Both the position numbers and the translations under genes were made by a program. 64,000 bases of DNA from Sulfurisphaera ohwakuensis (GTDB lineage Archaea > Thermoproteota > Thermoprotei_A > Sulfolobales > Sulfolobaceae), in assembly GCF_009729055.1 (NCBI RefSeq), contig NZ_CP045484.1, positions 930,001 through 994,000 on the forward strand, given 5' to 3'. Shown piece after piece: positions 52,763 through 61,783 of the stretch. Position 1 is the stretch's first letter. Each line of letters starts with the position of its first letter. The notes below the pieces were generated by a model that ran no database searches, was not told the origin of the DNA, and worked only from the letters and a program-made list of their open reading frames with translations.

Positions 52763-54990
52763 AAGAAGGTAAGATAGTATGATTGTCCCAAAGCTATTCC
52801 ACCATCGCCAGCTGGAATCCTTCTTGGAGTTAATACTTCTACTCCTTCAGAATTATCTATAATCCCTTTAAGAATATACTCATTTACAGCTGCACCGCCA
52901 GATACTAAAATTCTTTCGGGGTTTAGTTTAAGAGAAGCTTTAACTAAGCTCTCACCTAGCTTATATTGAACAGTAATTGCCAAATCATTTATAGGCTTAT
53001 CTCTATTTTGTAAGAGCCATTTAAATATTACTGTAGTATCTATTTCCTCTCCAACAATCGGTATTTCAAGGCTATCTAAAATCTTTCCACCTCTAGCAGA
53101 AGCCTCGAGTTTCATTGCTGGTTCTCCTTCATAAGTCCTATATTTACATATTCCTAGAAATGCTGATACAGCATCTAGAACCCTACCGGTGCTTGACGTA
53201 AATAATGTTGACCTTTTACTAATCTTTTCTAGGATTTCTAATTCTCTATCGCCTAAACTAACAATTCTCCTAATTTCATCCCAGTTCATAAAAGTTGATA
53301 AAAATAATGCTAACATTCTTTCTGGTTTAAGAGCATTTACATCACCTCCTACATAAGGAATATACTTTAAATGATATTTTCTCTCATATCTTTCCCTATC
53401 AAATTTAATTATCTCACCTCCCCAACCATTCCCATCATCACCATAACCTATACCATCAATAGCAATTCCAACTCCTTCTTCATAACCATAATCAGCAGAA
53501 ACACTTAATATATGAGCATAATGATGTTGAATTTGTACTAAATCTGCTGAAAATCTTTCAGCTAACTTATGAGCTAAATAAGTGCTCTGATACGCTGGAT
53601 TCTTATCAGCAATAATTACTTTAGGTTTAATGTTATACCATGAAATTAAAAGAGAGAGAGCTTTATCAAGTTCGTTTAAAGTTTCTAACTCGTCAGTATC
53701 TCCAATATATTGAGTTAAGACTACTTTATCATCAAAGGCTAAAGCACCAACATTTTGTAACTCTGCGCCAACAGCAACTATAGGTTCTTTGACTTTCCTT
53801 TTTAACCTTATCCATGTTGGTGCATAACCTCTACTTCTTCTTAGCATCATTATTCTACCAGAAGATACACGAACAACACTATCATCTACTCTATTTGCAA
53901 TTTCTCTATTGTGATAAAGAACATAATCCACAACGTCTTTGAGTTTCTTTTTTACACACTCCTCACTTATGCACATAGGAAAACCATGTTTATTCCCACT
54001 GGTCATAATAAGTATATTATTTTTTACATTGCTTAACAGTAAATAATGAAGGGGAGTATAATATAAGAAGAACCCTTCTCTATCTAGCCCTGGTGAAATA
54101 TGTTTAGACAACTGATATGGTTCTCTTTTCTTAAGAAGAACTATAGGTCTTTGAGGAGATGTTAATAAGCTTCTCTCGATAGACGATATATAAGTATATT
54201 TTTCAATTATATCTAGATTCAAAGCCATTACGGCAAAGGGTTGTTGAGGCCTATTTTTTCTTTCTCTTAATTTTAATACTACATCATCATCAAAGGGATT
54301 TGCAGCAATATGAAAACCTCCAATCCCCTTTACAGCTACTATATATCCTTCGTTTATTATTTTCGCTGTAAGCTCTATAGGATCACCGTTAACTTTTTCA
54401 CCATCTATAGTTTCAAGATATAAACGTGGACCGTCCCTATTACAACTAATTCCTTGAGCATCAAATCTTCTCTCATTATTAGGATCATAGTATTCATGCT
54501 TGCACTCATCGCATAATGGGAAATGCTTCATTGATGTGTTCTCTCTATCATATGGTAATTTGTACATCATAGAAAATCTAGGACCACAATATGCACAACT
54601 ATTAAATGCGTACTTATACCTTCTAGGATTATTAGGGTCTAACACTTCTTTCATACATTCATCACATACTGCGAAATCTGGGGGAATTTGACTAGGAGTT
54701 CTTATCTCATTTCCACTAGCTAGAATTTTAAAATCATTAAATGATTCAAATTCACTTTCTTCTATCTTAATTTCCTCTATCTCTGCTACTGGTGGTAATT
54801 TTGAAAAAAGTAATCTCATAAATTCAGCTATCCCTTCTTTATTACCCTCTATACGTACTTCTACCTCACTTCCACCCAAATTTCTTACATAACCTTTAAC
54901 ATTAGCCTTAGTTGCAATTCTATAAATAAACGGTCTAAATCCCACGCCTTGAACAATCCCGCTTATGATAATTCTGTAACTGTACTCCAT
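52759..54990 (-). CDS. hypF: Carbamoyltransferase HypF
   Basis: A 743-residue protein that turns carbamoyl phosphate into a thiocarbamate on HypE for cyanide synthesis. Domains in order: acylphosphatase (residues 1-90, '[16 protein letters not shown]'), two zinc fingers ('CDECMKEV...CAYCGPR' and 'CDECKHEY...ISCNRDGPR', about 108-185), a YrdC-like domain (about 200-390, '[17 protein letters not shown]' and '[12 protein letters not shown]'), and a Kae1-like carbamoyl transferase ('[13 protein letters not shown]', '[18 protein letters not shown]', '[12 protein letters not shown]'). All are complete; length is normal. Confidence 0.96.
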   Translation of the reverse strand: MEYSYRIIISGIVQGVGFRPFIYRIATKANVKGYVRNLGGSEVEVRIEGNKEGIAEFMRLLFSKLPPVAEIEEIKIEESEFESFNDFKILASGNEIRTPSQIPPDFAVCDECMKEVLDPNNPRRYKYAFNSCAYCGPRFSMMYKLPYDRENTSMKHFPLCDECKHEYYDPNNERRFDAQGISCNRDGPRLYLETIDGEKVNGDPIELTAKIINEGYIVAVKGIGGFHIAANPFDDDVVLKLRERKNRPQQPFAVMALNLDIIEKYTYISSIERSLLTSPQRPIVLLKKREPYQLSKHISPGLDREGFFLYYTPLHYLLLSNVKNNILIMTSGNKHGFPMCISEECVKKKLKDVVDYVLYHNREIANRVDDSVVRVSSGRIMMLRRSRGYAPTWIRLKRKVKEPIVAVGAELQNVGALAFDDKVVLTQYIGDTDELETLNELDKALSLLISWYNIKPKVIIADKNPAYQSTYLAHKLAERFSADLVQIQHHYAHILSVSADYGYEEGVGIAIDGIGYGDDGNGWGGEIIKFDRERYERKYHLKYIPYVGGDVNALKPERMLALFLSTFMNWDEIRRIVSLGDRELEILEKISKRSTLFTSSTGRVLDAVSAFLGICKYRTYEGEPAMKLEASARGGKILDSLEIPIVGEEIDTTVIFKWLLQNRDKPINDLAITVQYKLGESLVKASLKLNPERILVSGGAAVNEYILKGIIDNSEGVEVLTPRRIPAGDGGIALGQSYYLTFF

Positions 54991-55337
54991 AATTAGTTTT
55001 TAACAAAAAGAGGATATTAAACGTTAATAGAAGCAGTTAGTACTGAATAGAATTTTATGGAAATAAATCTATGTATTTTATCAATAAGGATACTAGGAAA
55101 TAAATTAAGAAATCTTTAAAATTATAAACATTTATTTTTCTGATAAATGATTTTAACATGCTGTGTTCTTAACGCCACATAATTTTACCTTCTTACCTAA
55201 CATTTAGCCAATTTCTACTTATGTATTCGCATCTTTTAAATTATAAGTTTATATAGTTCATTTTAATTACTAAAGTTTGAACACCTTAATATACTAATAA
55301 AAAAATTTATATTTTTGATAGTAAAGCTACTATAGCT
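54991..55337. other. Intergenic region before the DUF1641 gene
   Basis: AT-rich; it holds the hypF promoter and a TATA-like stretch (aaaaatttatatttttgata, about 55302-55321) next to the DUF1641 start. No gene is supported. A minus-strand 16-codon frame (MLGKKVKLCGVKNTAC) was noted but is too short to call. Confidence 0.4.
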
Positions 55338-55844
55338 ATGGCGGAAAACTATTTTGAAGATGAAGATTATAAGGAGGGAATAAGAAAGCTTGCGGAAATT
55401 GTAATTTACCTTAATAGTAGCGGCATTCTCGATTCTATACTAGATTTCTTAAAATCTGATAAACTGATAAAAATAATTAAGTCGCCTACGTTTAAGGCAG
55501 TAATAGAGCTCTTAGGTGATATACAACAAATGATAGATTCTGGTGAGGTTAGTTCAGATGATTTTATAAATGGAATTATAGCAATTGCGAAACATCTTGA
55601 TAAACTGGGTAAAATAGTGAGTACTTTAGATAAACATGGCGTTCTTGACGTCGTTACTAACGGATTATCAAAAGCCGCAGAGAAAATTATCAAGGAAAAT
55701 AGTGAATCTAATATAGTCCAACTTTTAGCATCATTTGATGATCCAGATGTAAAAATGACTTTAGCATATTTACAATATATGTTAAAAGAACTAGGAAAAT
55801 CTACAAGACCTTTAATAGAAAAAGGTAACAATCAACATAAGTAA
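55338..55844 (+). CDS. DUF1641-family protein
   Basis: A 168-residue helical protein with the DUF1641 pattern ('YLNSSGILDSILDFLKSDKLI', 'LDKLGKIVSTLDKHGVLDVVTNGL', 'DDPDVKMTLAYLQYMLKELGKSTRPL'). Members lie beside formate dehydrogenase and hydrogenase genes in bacteria and archaea and are thought to be accessory or membrane-recruiting subunits; the exact role is not known. It converges on the HxlR-type regulator with a 13-base overlap, and is probably part of the group 2e hydrogenase system. Confidence 0.8.
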   Translation: MAENYFEDEDYKEGIRKLAEIVIYLNSSGILDSILDFLKSDKLIKIIKSPTFKAVIELLGDIQQMIDSGEVSSDDFINGIIAIAKHLDKLGKIVSTLDKHGVLDVVTNGLSKAAEKIIKENSESNIVQLLASFDDPDVKMTLAYLQYMLKELGKSTRPLIEKGNNQHK

Positions 55845-56188
55845 GCGTCCTTATTATTATCTAATAAATTAGCTAAGCTAACTAAAATTTGCATTGCATT
55901 TTTAACTGCCTTCCCTTCAGTAGTTATAGTATAATACACCTTCACTGGTTCTGAAGGCTCTACGACTCGCTTGATTAACTTCACTTTTTCAAGTTCTTTT
56001 AATCTTATAGATAAAGTTCTTTGTGTTAAACCTAGAATTTTTCTCTGTATTTCATTAAATCTTAATTTCCCATATTTATCTAAAACTACTAGGATAGCAT
56101 ATGTATATTTTTTCATTATTAATTCTAAAAGTCTAGAGGAATAAAAGATACATAATTCTTGATCTTCTCTAAAGCAACATTCCTCCAT
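55832..56188 (-). CDS. HxlR-family transcriptional regulator
   Basis: A 118-residue winged-helix protein: 'KYTYAILVVLDKYGKLRFNEIQRKILGLTQRTLSIRLKELEKVKLIKRVV' is the HxlR core. An N-terminal 'MEECCFREDQELCIF' has three cysteines in the first 13 residues, suitable for a redox or metal switch. It follows the group 2e large-subunit gene after 22 bases and is in the same direction, so it may sense redox state or metals and control the hydrogenase. Confidence 0.85.
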   Translation of the reverse strand: MEECCFREDQELCIFYSSRLLELIMKKYTYAILVVLDKYGKLRFNEIQRKILGLTQRTLSIRLKELEKVKLIKRVVEPSEPVKVYYTITTEGKAVKNAMQILVSLANLLDNNKDAYLC

Positions 56189-56210
56189 AAGAATATCTAT
56201 TAATATTTTG

Positions 56211-57725
56211 CTAAATAAGTTTTAACATGTGAACATTGCATACCATACATGCATCATGACTCCTAACTATGTGATGAACTTCTATAGGATTATTAACATC
56301 AGAGACTTCAGTACCTATTAATGCTAAAGCCATATGACTCTTATTACCTAAAGGGTCTTCAGGGCTCATATTAATTTGTGTAGGAGTCACAATTTGATAA
56401 TTCAAAATTTTCTCATTCTTTACTACAACCCAATGTCCTAAAGCACCCCTAGGTGCTTCAACCAAACCATAACCCATACCTTCCTTAACCTCTGAAGGCT
56501 TCTTGTATGTAGGTTTACCGAACTCAAAACTATTTAGCTCTTGAAGCATCAACTCGTTATAAATTAAAACCCTAACTAATCTAGCTATAACTCTAGAAAG
56601 AACACTAGGTCCTATCTTATCTATAAGATCTAAAATTAGTGGATTACCAGACACAGTTAACATTGCTAAAGCACCTGCTTCCGGAGCTATAAGTTTACCA
56701 TCCAGTTTATATCTAAAGCATTTAGTTAACGAATATTTGTTTTTATTCTTCTCATCTAAATTGGGATTCGTCTCACCCTCGAATGGGTGTAAACCCGCTT
56801 GATCTCCCTTACTATAAATGTAATAGGAAGAGTTTACGAACTCTAGAACATTACGCTGATCAAACTCTTTGTACTCTTTCTCTTTTGCAAAATAAATTCC
56901 AGGTTTAAAATACTTCTTTCTTGGAATACCAACATATTCCTCAATTGGTAAATGACCATAACTCAACATTATTCCAGAACCATAACCTAATTTATGCCAG
57001 TTAGCCTCTAATCCAAACTCCAGTATTTTAGCTAAATCTCCCTCCTTGTAATCTTCAGCCCATTGTAGTAAATCATTATAACTTTTAACAGTATCTAAGA
57101 ATTGATCTATAGGACCTCCTAAAATTACCTTTTCTAGATAATTCCTCTTTATATCTAACAGTATGGAGATAGCTCTCTGAATTTCATTTGGTAAAGGATC
57201 AGCTGTTATACCTCCTGGAACAATAGCTGAACCATGAGGCCATTGACCACCAAATATAGCATAAACCTCAGTATATTTTTTCGACCATCTAAAACATTCC
57301 TTATAAGACGAACCTTGAATAGGAGCCCATCTCCTTATAACTTCTTCAAAATTCGCATAATCACGGTATTTATTATTTAGAACATCGATCAAAAACATAA
57401 AATAAGTATGTCTAAGATCATTCTGACAAGTCTCTGCCATACTTAATACATTTCTTAACCTTATTGCGTTAATTGGAACTTCAGCATTGTAGATCATGTC
57501 AAGGGCTGAAGCTGATGCATATAAATGCGAGGCACCACAAATACCACAAACTCTAGGAGTAATAACCAAAGCGTCTAAAGGATTCTTCCCTTTGAGAATT
57601 ATTTCTATACCTCTAAACAATCTTGAGATAATTTTGGCATCAACAACTTTATTTCTCTCAAATTTCACCTCAACATCTAAATCTCCTTCAACCCTATTAA
57701 ATGGAGAAATTATTTTACTACTCAA
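56211..57725 (-). CDS. [NiFe] hydrogenase large subunit, group 2e-like
   Basis: A 504-residue catalytic subunit with all four Ni-binding cysteines: C60 and C63 in 'RVCGICGASHLY', C493 and C496 in 'HDACMVCNVH' (Ala for the usual Pro). After His499 only MLKLI follows, five residues instead of the usual 12-30. It pairs with a small subunit lacking a Tat signal, so the enzyme is cytoplasmic, as in group 2e enzymes of Metallosphaera and Acidianus relatives that oxidise H2 at low levels. The start overlaps the small-subunit gene by 8 bases. Confidence 0.92.
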   Translation of the reverse strand: MSSKIISPFNRVEGDLDVEVKFERNKVVDAKIISRLFRGIEIILKGKNPLDALVITPRVCGICGASHLYASASALDMIYNAEVPINAIRLRNVLSMAETCQNDLRHTYFMFLIDVLNNKYRDYANFEEVIRRWAPIQGSSYKECFRWSKKYTEVYAIFGGQWPHGSAIVPGGITADPLPNEIQRAISILLDIKRNYLEKVILGGPIDQFLDTVKSYNDLLQWAEDYKEGDLAKILEFGLEANWHKLGYGSGIMLSYGHLPIEEYVGIPRKKYFKPGIYFAKEKEYKEFDQRNVLEFVNSSYYIYSKGDQAGLHPFEGETNPNLDEKNKNKYSLTKCFRYKLDGKLIAPEAGALAMLTVSGNPLILDLIDKIGPSVLSRVIARLVRVLIYNELMLQELNSFEFGKPTYKKPSEVKEGMGYGLVEAPRGALGHWVVVKNEKILNYQIVTPTQINMSPEDPLGNKSHMALALIGTEVSDVNNPIEVHHIVRSHDACMVCNVHMLKLI

Positions 57726-58698
57726 GCCAATTCCCCCTATCTTCTTTTTTCTTTATAAGTGGCTTTACTAAAAATTCTGGTGCTGAAGCTCTAGCTACTG
57801 CTGAAAGTGTTGTATAAGCGCCTCTGCTAACACCAAGTGGTAATCTCTTCGGTATCCCGCTTCTGTTCTTCTCTGTAACAAAGAAATTAAATGTTGGGAA
57901 ATCAAATTCAGTACAGCCAAAACATGGTGTACCGACCCTAGTTTTGCTACTTTGCTTATTCCATAAGATAACATTACAAGGACTCTTAGTATATGAACCT
58001 TTACAACCTAAATCAAAATATAAGCATCCTTCCCTATGACCAAATTCCTTAAGAGCTACTTTATAAGAGAAATATATGTTCCTAGGACAACCAAATTGTG
58101 TTGTTGTACTATAGATAATTTTTAATCTTTGATATTCGTCCAGATCCTCTTCTGTTAGTTTATCATTAATAATCATAGAAAGAGTGGTAATTATCCATTC
58201 AGGATGAGCAGGACATCCTGGGATGTTTATTACAGGCAAATTTTTTCTAGATCTAAAATCCTTACCAAGAAATCCTCCCTTTTCCTTTTTATGAAATTGT
58301 AGCCCGGTAGATTCTGTAGGATTTGGTTCTGAAGCAGGAACTCCTCCAAAACTAGCACAATCTCCCACGGCTACGACGTAATTAGCAACTTTAGATATTT
58401 CATTAACCCAGTCTTTCATTGGTCTACCAGCAAACATATTAAATTTCCCAGAACCATTAGGACCTAATACTACGGTACCCTCAAAGATAAATATATCTAG
58501 ATTGATTTTCATATCAACTATATTGTTTAATAATTCTCTGACTTTATCACCAGACTCTAAAGACAAAGAGGGATGCCATAATACTTTTACATCATAATAA
58601 CTGAAGAATTCTAATACGTCAGGATTCTCTGCATTTAGGAATGAGAGAGTATTGCCACCACATGCACCGCCTTGAAGCCATAAAATTGTTTTCATCAT
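57718..58698 (-). CDS. [NiFe] hydrogenase small subunit, group 2e-like, cytoplasmic
   Basis: A 326-residue Fe-S subunit without a signal peptide or membrane helix. The proximal-cluster ligands are 'LQGGACGGNTLSF' (Cys13; Asn16 where a Cys is usual), 'VGDCASFGG' and 'NIPGCPAHPEW'. The distal cluster has 'TQFGCPRN' with Gln at the normal His position, a feature also seen in cyanobacterial uptake enzymes, and 'CLYFDLGCKG'. The medial cluster has 'SPCN' and 'TPCFGC'. First gene of the unit with its large subunit and HxlR regulator. Confidence 0.93.
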   Translation of the reverse strand: MMKTILWLQGGACGGNTLSFLNAENPDVLEFFSYYDVKVLWHPSLSLESGDKVRELLNNIVDMKINLDIFIFEGTVVLGPNGSGKFNMFAGRPMKDWVNEISKVANYVVAVGDCASFGGVPASEPNPTESTGLQFHKKEKGGFLGKDFRSRKNLPVINIPGCPAHPEWIITTLSMIINDKLTEEDLDEYQRLKIIYSTTTQFGCPRNIYFSYKVALKEFGHREGCLYFDLGCKGSYTKSPCNVILWNKQSSKTRVGTPCFGCTEFDFPTFNFFVTEKNRSGIPKRLPLGVSRGAYTTLSAVARASAPEFLVKPLIKKKEDRGNWLE

Positions 58699-59032
58699 AT
58701 AATTTTCATAAATTATAATATAAAACTTTACATTATATAAAGCCTAACCATTAAGGTTTTACAATTGAGTCATCTCAAACTAAATCCAATACATCTAGCT
58801 TTTAAGCACAAATTTGTAGAGCTATAACAATATAGAAGTTATAAACGTTATAAAAGATCGTGAGATAAGAAATAGTTTTTTACCTTTTTTCTCGGGTTAA
58901 TTAACGAATTCTAAATACCTTATTGTTTATTTGATTTTAACTCTAATCTTATTTATTTTATTTAAAAATCAATATTTACTATAATATAATTTTTGAGGAA
59001 ATCCTTAAATATTAGGTAAAACTACTTTAATA
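58699..59032. other. Divergent promoter region of hydrogenase and hyp operons
   Basis: A gap of 334 bases with no gene. TATA-like stretches lie at both ends (tttataatat-type sequence before the small-subunit gene at 58698, and ccttaaatatta about 25 bases before hypE at 59033). Because both operons start here, joint control is likely. Confidence 0.5.
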
Positions 59033-60100
59033 ATGAGAGATAATATGAGTGATCCTAAAAGTGTAATAACTTTGCTTCACGGAGCTGGAGGAGCTTACAT
59101 GCACAATCTCATTAAAGAGTACTTTCTTCAGCTATATGACGGCTTTGGAGAAGTTGGGCTAGATGTTCTAGATGATGCGGCTGTTATAAATGGAGTAGTA
59201 TTTACTACTGATTCCTACACTGTAAGACCTATATTTTTCAAAGGGGGAGATATTGGAAGATTAGCAGTTAGCGGAACTGTAAATGATATTGCAATGATGG
59301 GGGGAGATCCAATAGCTCTAAGCTTGGCAATAGTAATGGAAGAAGGTTTCCCAAAATCAGATTTAGCCAGAATAGTGGAAAGTATAAAGAAAACTGCTGA
59401 AGAAGCCAATGTGCATATAGTTACTGGTGACACAAAAGTTATGGAAAAAAATGCATTAGATAAAATTGTTATAAATACCTCTGGAATTGGCGTAGCATCT
59501 GAAGAACTAAAACACAACTTTAACGTGTTGAGGAAAAATAGGAATGTTAAACATGAATGGTTAGTTCCAATGAATATTAGAGATGGAGATAAAATAATAG
59601 TTTCAGGAACTATAGGGGATCATGCAATAGCGATCCTATCATCTAGGGAAGGCGTAGGATTTGAGTCAAATATTCAATCTGATGTGACTCCATTAAATAA
59701 AATGATGAAAACAGTTCTAGAAGTTGGTGGAGTAGCTGATGCAAAAGATCCTACCAGAGGTGGATTAGCAGATTTATTAAATGATTGGGCTGAAAAATCA
59801 GGTTTAGGAATTTATATTAGAGAGAGTGAAATACCGGTAAAAGAAGAAGTTAGTAGTGCAATAGAATTCCTCGGATTAGATTTGCTTGAATTAGGAAATG
59901 AAGGAAAAGCCGTCTTAGCTGTCTCGCCTGAAATGGCTAGAGATGTTTTAGAAGCTCTCCGTAGTACACCATGGGGTAAAGATGCAAATATTATAGGAGA
60001 AGTTAGGAAGGATATTGAAGGAGTAATATTAGAAACTGTAATTGGAGGTAAAAGATTAGTAACTAGACCTACTGGAGACCCCGTACCCAGAATTTGCTAA
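59033..60100 (+). CDS. hypE: Carbamoyl dehydratase HypE
   Basis: A 355-residue PurM-like ATP-dependent enzyme that dehydrates the C-terminal thiocarbamate to a thiocyanate, giving the CN ligands of the NiFe site. It has 'LLHGAGGAYMHNLI', the ATP-binding 'LDDAAVINGVVFTTDSYTVRP', 'VSGTVNDIAMMGGDPIALSLA' and 'KDPTRGGLADLLNDWA'. It ends PRIC, the functional C-terminal cysteine motif. An alternative start at 59045 is possible. It leads the hyp operon. Confidence 0.96.
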   Translation: MRDNMSDPKSVITLLHGAGGAYMHNLIKEYFLQLYDGFGEVGLDVLDDAAVINGVVFTTDSYTVRPIFFKGGDIGRLAVSGTVNDIAMMGGDPIALSLAIVMEEGFPKSDLARIVESIKKTAEEANVHIVTGDTKVMEKNALDKIVINTSGIGVASEELKHNFNVLRKNRNVKHEWLVPMNIRDGDKIIVSGTIGDHAIAILSSREGVGFESNIQSDVTPLNKMMKTVLEVGGVADAKDPTRGGLADLLNDWAEKSGLGIYIRESEIPVKEEVSSAIEFLGLDLLELGNEGKAVLAVSPEMARDVLEALRSTPWGKDANIIGEVRKDIEGVILETVIGGKRLVTRPTGDPVPRIC

Positions 60101-60111
60101 AGGTGATTTTA

Positions 60112-60366
60112 ATGGCTAAATTGGTTTGTATGATTTGTGAGCATGAGGAAAAAGTACCAGAACACTGTGGAATAGAAATGGAGTACGTTTTAAAAGGAAC
60201 CTTTAGAAAGATAGAATATCTTAAATGTAAAGTATGTGGTAAAGAGCTTGTAGTCCCAAAGCATTGTGGGATTCCTATGCTTTATGTTGATGAAGATTAT
60301 CTACCGGTTAGTAAGTTAAGTAAGACGGAAATTGAGGAGATGAGAAAACTTTATTCTGGTGAATAA
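60112..60366 (+). CDS. Double His-Cys-Gly metal-binding protein in the hyp operon
   Basis: An 84-residue protein made of two similar halves: CMICEHEEKVPEHCGIEMEY and CKVCGKELVVPKHCGIPMLY, each with C-x2-C-x8-(H)-C-G-x-x-M. Four to six Cys and two His could bind one or two Zn or Fe ions, rubredoxin- or zinc-ribbon-like. The start ATG at 60112 is preferred over an earlier in-frame TTG inside hypE. Rubredoxin-like HoxR/HupI proteins protect hydrogenase assembly from O2 in bacteria; a similar task here is a guess. Confidence 0.7.
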   Translation: MAKLVCMICEHEEKVPEHCGIEMEYVLKGTFRKIEYLKCKVCGKELVVPKHCGIPMLYVDEDYLPVSKLSKTEIEEMRKLYSGE

Positions 60367-60368
60367 GA

Positions 60369-60647
60369 ATGTGTGTGGCTTATCCGGGTAAAATAATAGA
60401 AATTAACGGAGAATTCGCTAAAGTAGATTTTGGTGCTGGTACAATTAGAGATAATATACTAATAAGTTTAGTTAATGCTAAAGTTGGTGATTATGTTCTA
60501 GTCCATGCTGGTTATGCAATTCAAGTAGTGGATGAAGAGGAGGCTAAAAAAACTATTGAAATGTGGGAAGAAATGACAAAGGAACTAGATGAGGAACAGA
60601 AAAAGAGAGATCTTTATGAAGCTATAGGGAGTGGTGGAAATGAGTGA
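60369..60647 (+). CDS. hypC: HypC-family chaperone, copy 2
   Basis: A 92-residue HypC that starts MCVAYPGKIIEINGEFAKVD, with Cys2 and the Pro-Gly turn of the family. The core 'ISLVNAKVGDYVLVHAGYAIQVVDEEEA' is typical. It is followed by a charged C-terminal extension of about 25 residues. It lies 2 bases after the metal-binding gene and overlaps hypD by 8 bases; it is the general partner of HypD. Confidence 0.95.
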   Translation: MCVAYPGKIIEINGEFAKVDFGAGTIRDNILISLVNAKVGDYVLVHAGYAIQVVDEEEAKKTIEMWEEMTKELDEEQKKRDLYEAIGSGGNE

Positions 60648-61770
60648 AGATCTTCCGAAAATATTAAAATATTATAGAAATCCTACATTAGCAAAGAGTA
60701 TTACAGAGAAGATTAATGAATTAGCAAGAAAGATAGAAGAAAACATTGCAATAATGCATGTCTGTGGTTCCCATGAATGGACAATAACACATTATGGTAT
60801 AAGAGCATTATTACCCGAAAATGTCCAAGTGAGGGCTGGACCAGGATGCCCAGTATGTATAACTCCAGCTAAAGATATTGATGATGCTGTAAAATTGGCC
60901 TTAGACGGTGTAGTAGTTATGACATATGGTGATATGAGTAGATCAAAAGGAACTAAAATGAGTTTGCAAGATGCTAAAGCATTAGGTGCTGATGTGAGAA
61001 TAATTTATGGAGTCCAAGATGCTGTCCAAATGGCTAGAAAGGAACCAAATAAAGAGTTCGTATTTTTCGCTGTAGGAATGGATACTACAGCACCAGCAAC
61101 GGCTTATGAAATACTTTCTAATGTCCCACCAAACTTAAGTTTTCTAGTTTCTTATAGATATACGCCATCAATACAAGGCTCTGTTATGGAGTCAAACGTG
61201 CTGGGAATAGACGCATTTATCTCTGCTGGGCACTCAGCAACTATAACTGGCATGAAACCCTACTACGAGTACTTTTTAAGGACTAAAAAACCTGTAGTAT
61301 TTTCTGGTTTTGAACCGCTGGACATTTTACTTTCAGTGTATATGTTATTAAGACAAATATATGAGAATAAACCCAAATTGGAAAATGAGTATACGAGAGC
61401 TGTAACTTGGGAAGGAAATGTTAAAGCTCAAACTGCTATGGAGAAAGTATTTGATCTTGAGGACGGATATGTAAGAGGAGTTGCTGTTTTTCCTAAGGCT
61501 GGATTTAGGCTTAAGGAGGAATTTAAACATGTAGATACTAGGGAAAGATATGGGTTAAAGAAGGGTATATCCACTGAGGATGAGTATGTAACTGGGGCCA
61601 GATGTGGAGAAGTAGTAATGGGGCTAATTGACCCACCAGAATGTCCATTATATATGAAAGTTTGTAAACCAGAAGATCCTAAGGGCGCACCAATGGTATC
61701 CCAAGAAGGAACTTGTTGGATATGGGCTCATCATAAAATTACTAATTTAGTACCTAAATGTAAGAGGTGA
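60640..61770 (+). CDS. hypD: Hydrogenase maturation protein HypD
   Basis: A 376-residue scaffold, started at ATG 60640, that assembles Fe(CN)2CO with HypC. Family motifs: 'IMHVCGSHEWTITHYGIRALLP' and 'VQVRAGPGCPVCITPAKDID' (thiol-redox CxxC), 'TYGDMSRSKGTKMSL', 'FFAVGMDTTAPATA', 'GFEPLDIL', and C-terminal [4Fe-4S] cysteines in 'GARCGEVVMGLIDPPECPLYMKVC' and 'GTCWIWAHHK'. Complete and of normal length. Confidence 0.96.
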   Translation: MSEDLPKILKYYRNPTLAKSITEKINELARKIEENIAIMHVCGSHEWTITHYGIRALLPENVQVRAGPGCPVCITPAKDIDDAVKLALDGVVVMTYGDMSRSKGTKMSLQDAKALGADVRIIYGVQDAVQMARKEPNKEFVFFAVGMDTTAPATAYEILSNVPPNLSFLVSYRYTPSIQGSVMESNVLGIDAFISAGHSATITGMKPYYEYFLRTKKPVVFSGFEPLDILLSVYMLLRQIYENKPKLENEYTRAVTWEGNVKAQTAMEKVFDLEDGYVRGVAVFPKAGFRLKEEFKHVDTRERYGLKKGISTEDEYVTGARCGEVVMGLIDPPECPLYMKVCKPEDPKGAPMVSQEGTCWIWAHHKITNLVPKCKR

Positions 61771-61783
61771 GAATACGGTTTAT

